Of a stretch of 24,170 bases of DNA, positions 22,856 to 24,170 are shown in pieces (the stretch's first letter is position 1; each line of letters starts with the position of its first letter). The DNA is taken from NCBI GenBank assembly GCA_031425325.1, contig JANPJD010000053.1, positions 1 to 24,170 on the forward strand, given 5' to 3'. Below the pieces are notes generated by a model, which worked only from the letters and a program-made list of their open reading frames with translations, was not told the DNA's origin and searched no databases. The position numbers and the translations under genes were made by a program. Origin of the DNA: Aliitabrizicola sp031425325. GTDB taxonomy: Bacteria; Pseudomonadota; Alphaproteobacteria; Rhodobacterales; Rhodobacteraceae.

Positions 22856-24170
22856 TCACGAGGCGCTTAATGCGCTGCGACTGCCGGCCAGACCCGCATC
22901 ACGCAACCCCTGAAGGACCGCAGCGATCAGGTCAGGGTGAAGGTTACGGCTTTCCAGGTCGGTGCGGACTGAACTGCCATAATTTGGCTTCAGTGCGAGG
23001 AGGCGATCCATCGCGGCTTGGACATCCTTGGACCTCCCCAGCCGGGATGCCGAGATCGCAATCATGATCTGAGGATAGATCAGGTCTGACGCGTCGATCT
23101 TCCAGGCTTCCGAAAGAGCGTCCTGGAAGCGGTCATTGACGAAATGCCAAAGCGAAAGCGCAATGCGGTAGGTTCCGGGCAGGGCAGGATGGCGCCGGTA
23201 GGCCTCTTGGACGAGTGGCACACCCATGTCCCATTCGCCCTGAAGCGCATGGCGAAGGCCCAGTTCCGCAACCACTTCCATATCGTTCGGGTTCAGCCTG
23301 TGACTGGTCTCCAGCGCCTCCATCGCACTGCTGACCTGTCCATTGAACCAGTAGGCCGTCGCCAATGCGAGATAGCCCCGATTGGAACTCGGGGCCAGCT
23401 TGATGGCCTGACGGGCCAGAACGATGGCGCGACGGAGTGGATGCAGACTGGTCGCGGCACCCTCGAAGCCGAACCGGATGCTGGTCGTGTACATCTGGGA
23501 CAGGCACGCGAATGCCTCGGCGTAATTGGGATCGGCCACAATCGCCCGCTCCAGGCCAAGGCGGACCGGCTCGAACTGGTCGGGATCAAAGGTTCGCAAG
23601 TAGTCGTGGAACCGGACCACACTCTCGAAGGGCGACGGCCCCGCCGCGCCGCCACGCGCATATTCGCGGGCCTTGTGATTGAAAATGATGCCGGCCGGCT
23701 GACCGATTGCGCTTGCGATCTGGCCTGCGATCTCGGTCCCCGATTGAGCGAGGCCGGAGGCCGCAAGATCGTGCTCGATCAGGTCGGACCAGATGTAATG
23801 ACCCGACTTGATGTCGAGCAGAAGCACTTCGACGCAAAGCCGTGCCTCCCACAGCATCGCAGTGCCGGTCAGAACAAGATCCGCTGACCGCTCGTCCCGG
23901 ATCGCTGCGAAATCGACGCTTCCCTGCGCTTCGTAATGCGGGTCCACGCCAAGCACGGAAATATCGTTGAACCGCGCCAGACTGACGATCACGTGCCTTG
24001 CAAGGCTTCTGCCGAAGGTTGGCGCAGATCCGTCCATGCCCTCGACGTCGAACTCGGCCACATAAACAACGGGGCGATGCGCGGTTTCACTTGGTTGTCT
24101 CAGACCATCGCGCGTCAGTTCGGTTGCAACTTCATCGGAAGCCGAGGGTCTGCCGGCGGCCGAGAACAGC
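22856..24170 (-). CDS. TPR protein with TolB/FlgO-like region, C-terminal part (cut by window edge)
   Basis: The frame is open to the right edge with no stop, so the N-terminus is outside the window; 437 codons are visible. The first 36 codons look like a linker, then RPVVYVAEFDVEGMDG begins a TolB/FlgO-like alpha-beta region (VIVSLARFNDISVLGVD; ADLVLTGTAMLWEARLCVEV; LLDIKSGHYIWSDL). It is followed by tetratricopeptide-like helix pairs (VADPNYAEAFACLSQMYTTS; IKLAPSSNRGYLALATAYWF; SHRLNPNDMEVVAELGLRHA). This order is common downstream of a winged-helix DNA-binding domain or an adenylate/guanylate cyclase domain, so it may be a CadC-like regulator or a cyclase. The deciding part is not here. 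It ends 229 bases upstream of the HlyD operon on the same strand. Confidence 0.8.
   Translation of the reverse strand, partial: LFSAAGRPSASDEVATELTRDGLRQPSETAHRPVVYVAEFDVEGMDGSAPTFGRSLARHVIVSLARFNDISVLGVDPHYEAQGSVDFAAIRDERSADLVLTGTAMLWEARLCVEVLLLDIKSGHYIWSDLIEHDLAASGLAQSGTEIAGQIASAIGQPAGIIFNHKAREYARGGAAGPSPFESVVRFHDYLRTFDPDQFEPVRLGLERAIVADPNYAEAFACLSQMYTTSIRFGFEGAATSLHPLRRAIVLARQAIKLAPSSNRGYLALATAYWFNGQVSSAMEALETSHRLNPNDMEVVAELGLRHALQGEWDMGVPLVQEAYRRHPALPGTYRIALSLWHFVNDRFQDALSEAWKIDASDLIYPQIMIAISASRLGRSKDVQAAMDRLLALKPNYGSSVRTDLESRNLHPDLIAAVLQGLRDAGLAGSRSALSAS

Overview
The window is GC-rich, densely coded DNA that looks alphaproteobacterial, most likely from the Rhodobacteraceae/Roseobacter group. 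The grounds are codon bias, a divergent TRAP transporter of the TakP-like type with a Tat signal, a Gram-negative porin, and membrane-protein families common in that group. No rRNA, tRNA, CRISPR array, transposase or phage gene was seen. Long opposite-strand reading frames are abundant but look like GC-driven shadows and are left out.

Layout. (1) Positions 1-2451 hold a tripartite TRAP carboxylate transporter: dctM (cut by the left edge) and dctQ on the minus strand, divergent from dctP on the plus strand, with a 309-bp regulatory gap. (2) Positions 2583-7588 (minus) hold an envelope-stress-type group: a secreted LysM-DUF3300 protein, a DUF2950 protein one base downstream, then a large MscS-family channel. 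(3) Positions 7760-15487 (minus) hold gltS (Na+/glutamate symporter), a Ca2+/H+ exchanger, a 900-residue fold-type-I PLP amino-acid decarboxylase, an AspT-type amino-acid exchanger and, after a clear terminator, a small FUSC/aromatic-acid-exporter-like membrane protein. (4) A porin (plus) diverges from gltS. (5) Positions 16973-22626 (minus) hold a tightly packed operon: small membrane protein, HlyD-type adaptor, SulP anion permease with STAS domain, PPK2 polyphosphate kinase and a small protein of unknown function. A VIT/CCC1-like membrane protein follows after a hairpin. (6) The right edge cuts a TPR protein with a TolB/FlgO-like region.

How it may fit together. Most genes deal with pH, ions, osmotic tension, the cell envelope or energy reserves: decarboxylase plus exchanger, glutamate uptake, Ca2+/H+ exchange, anion permease, mechanosensitive channel, polyphosphate kinase, peptidoglycan-binding protein. 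I read positions 2.5-22.7 kb as an acid/envelope-stress island (inference). The best direct evidence for coordination is an identical 11-base palindrome, GTAACTGTTAC. It lies upstream of the LysM-DUF3300 operon (7677-7687) and again, 15 kb away, upstream of the HlyD-SulP-PPK2 operon (22789-22799), which suggests one shared regulator. A second unusual point is that the decarboxylase belongs by motif to the Orn/Lys/Arg family, yet its neighbours transport acidic amino acids.
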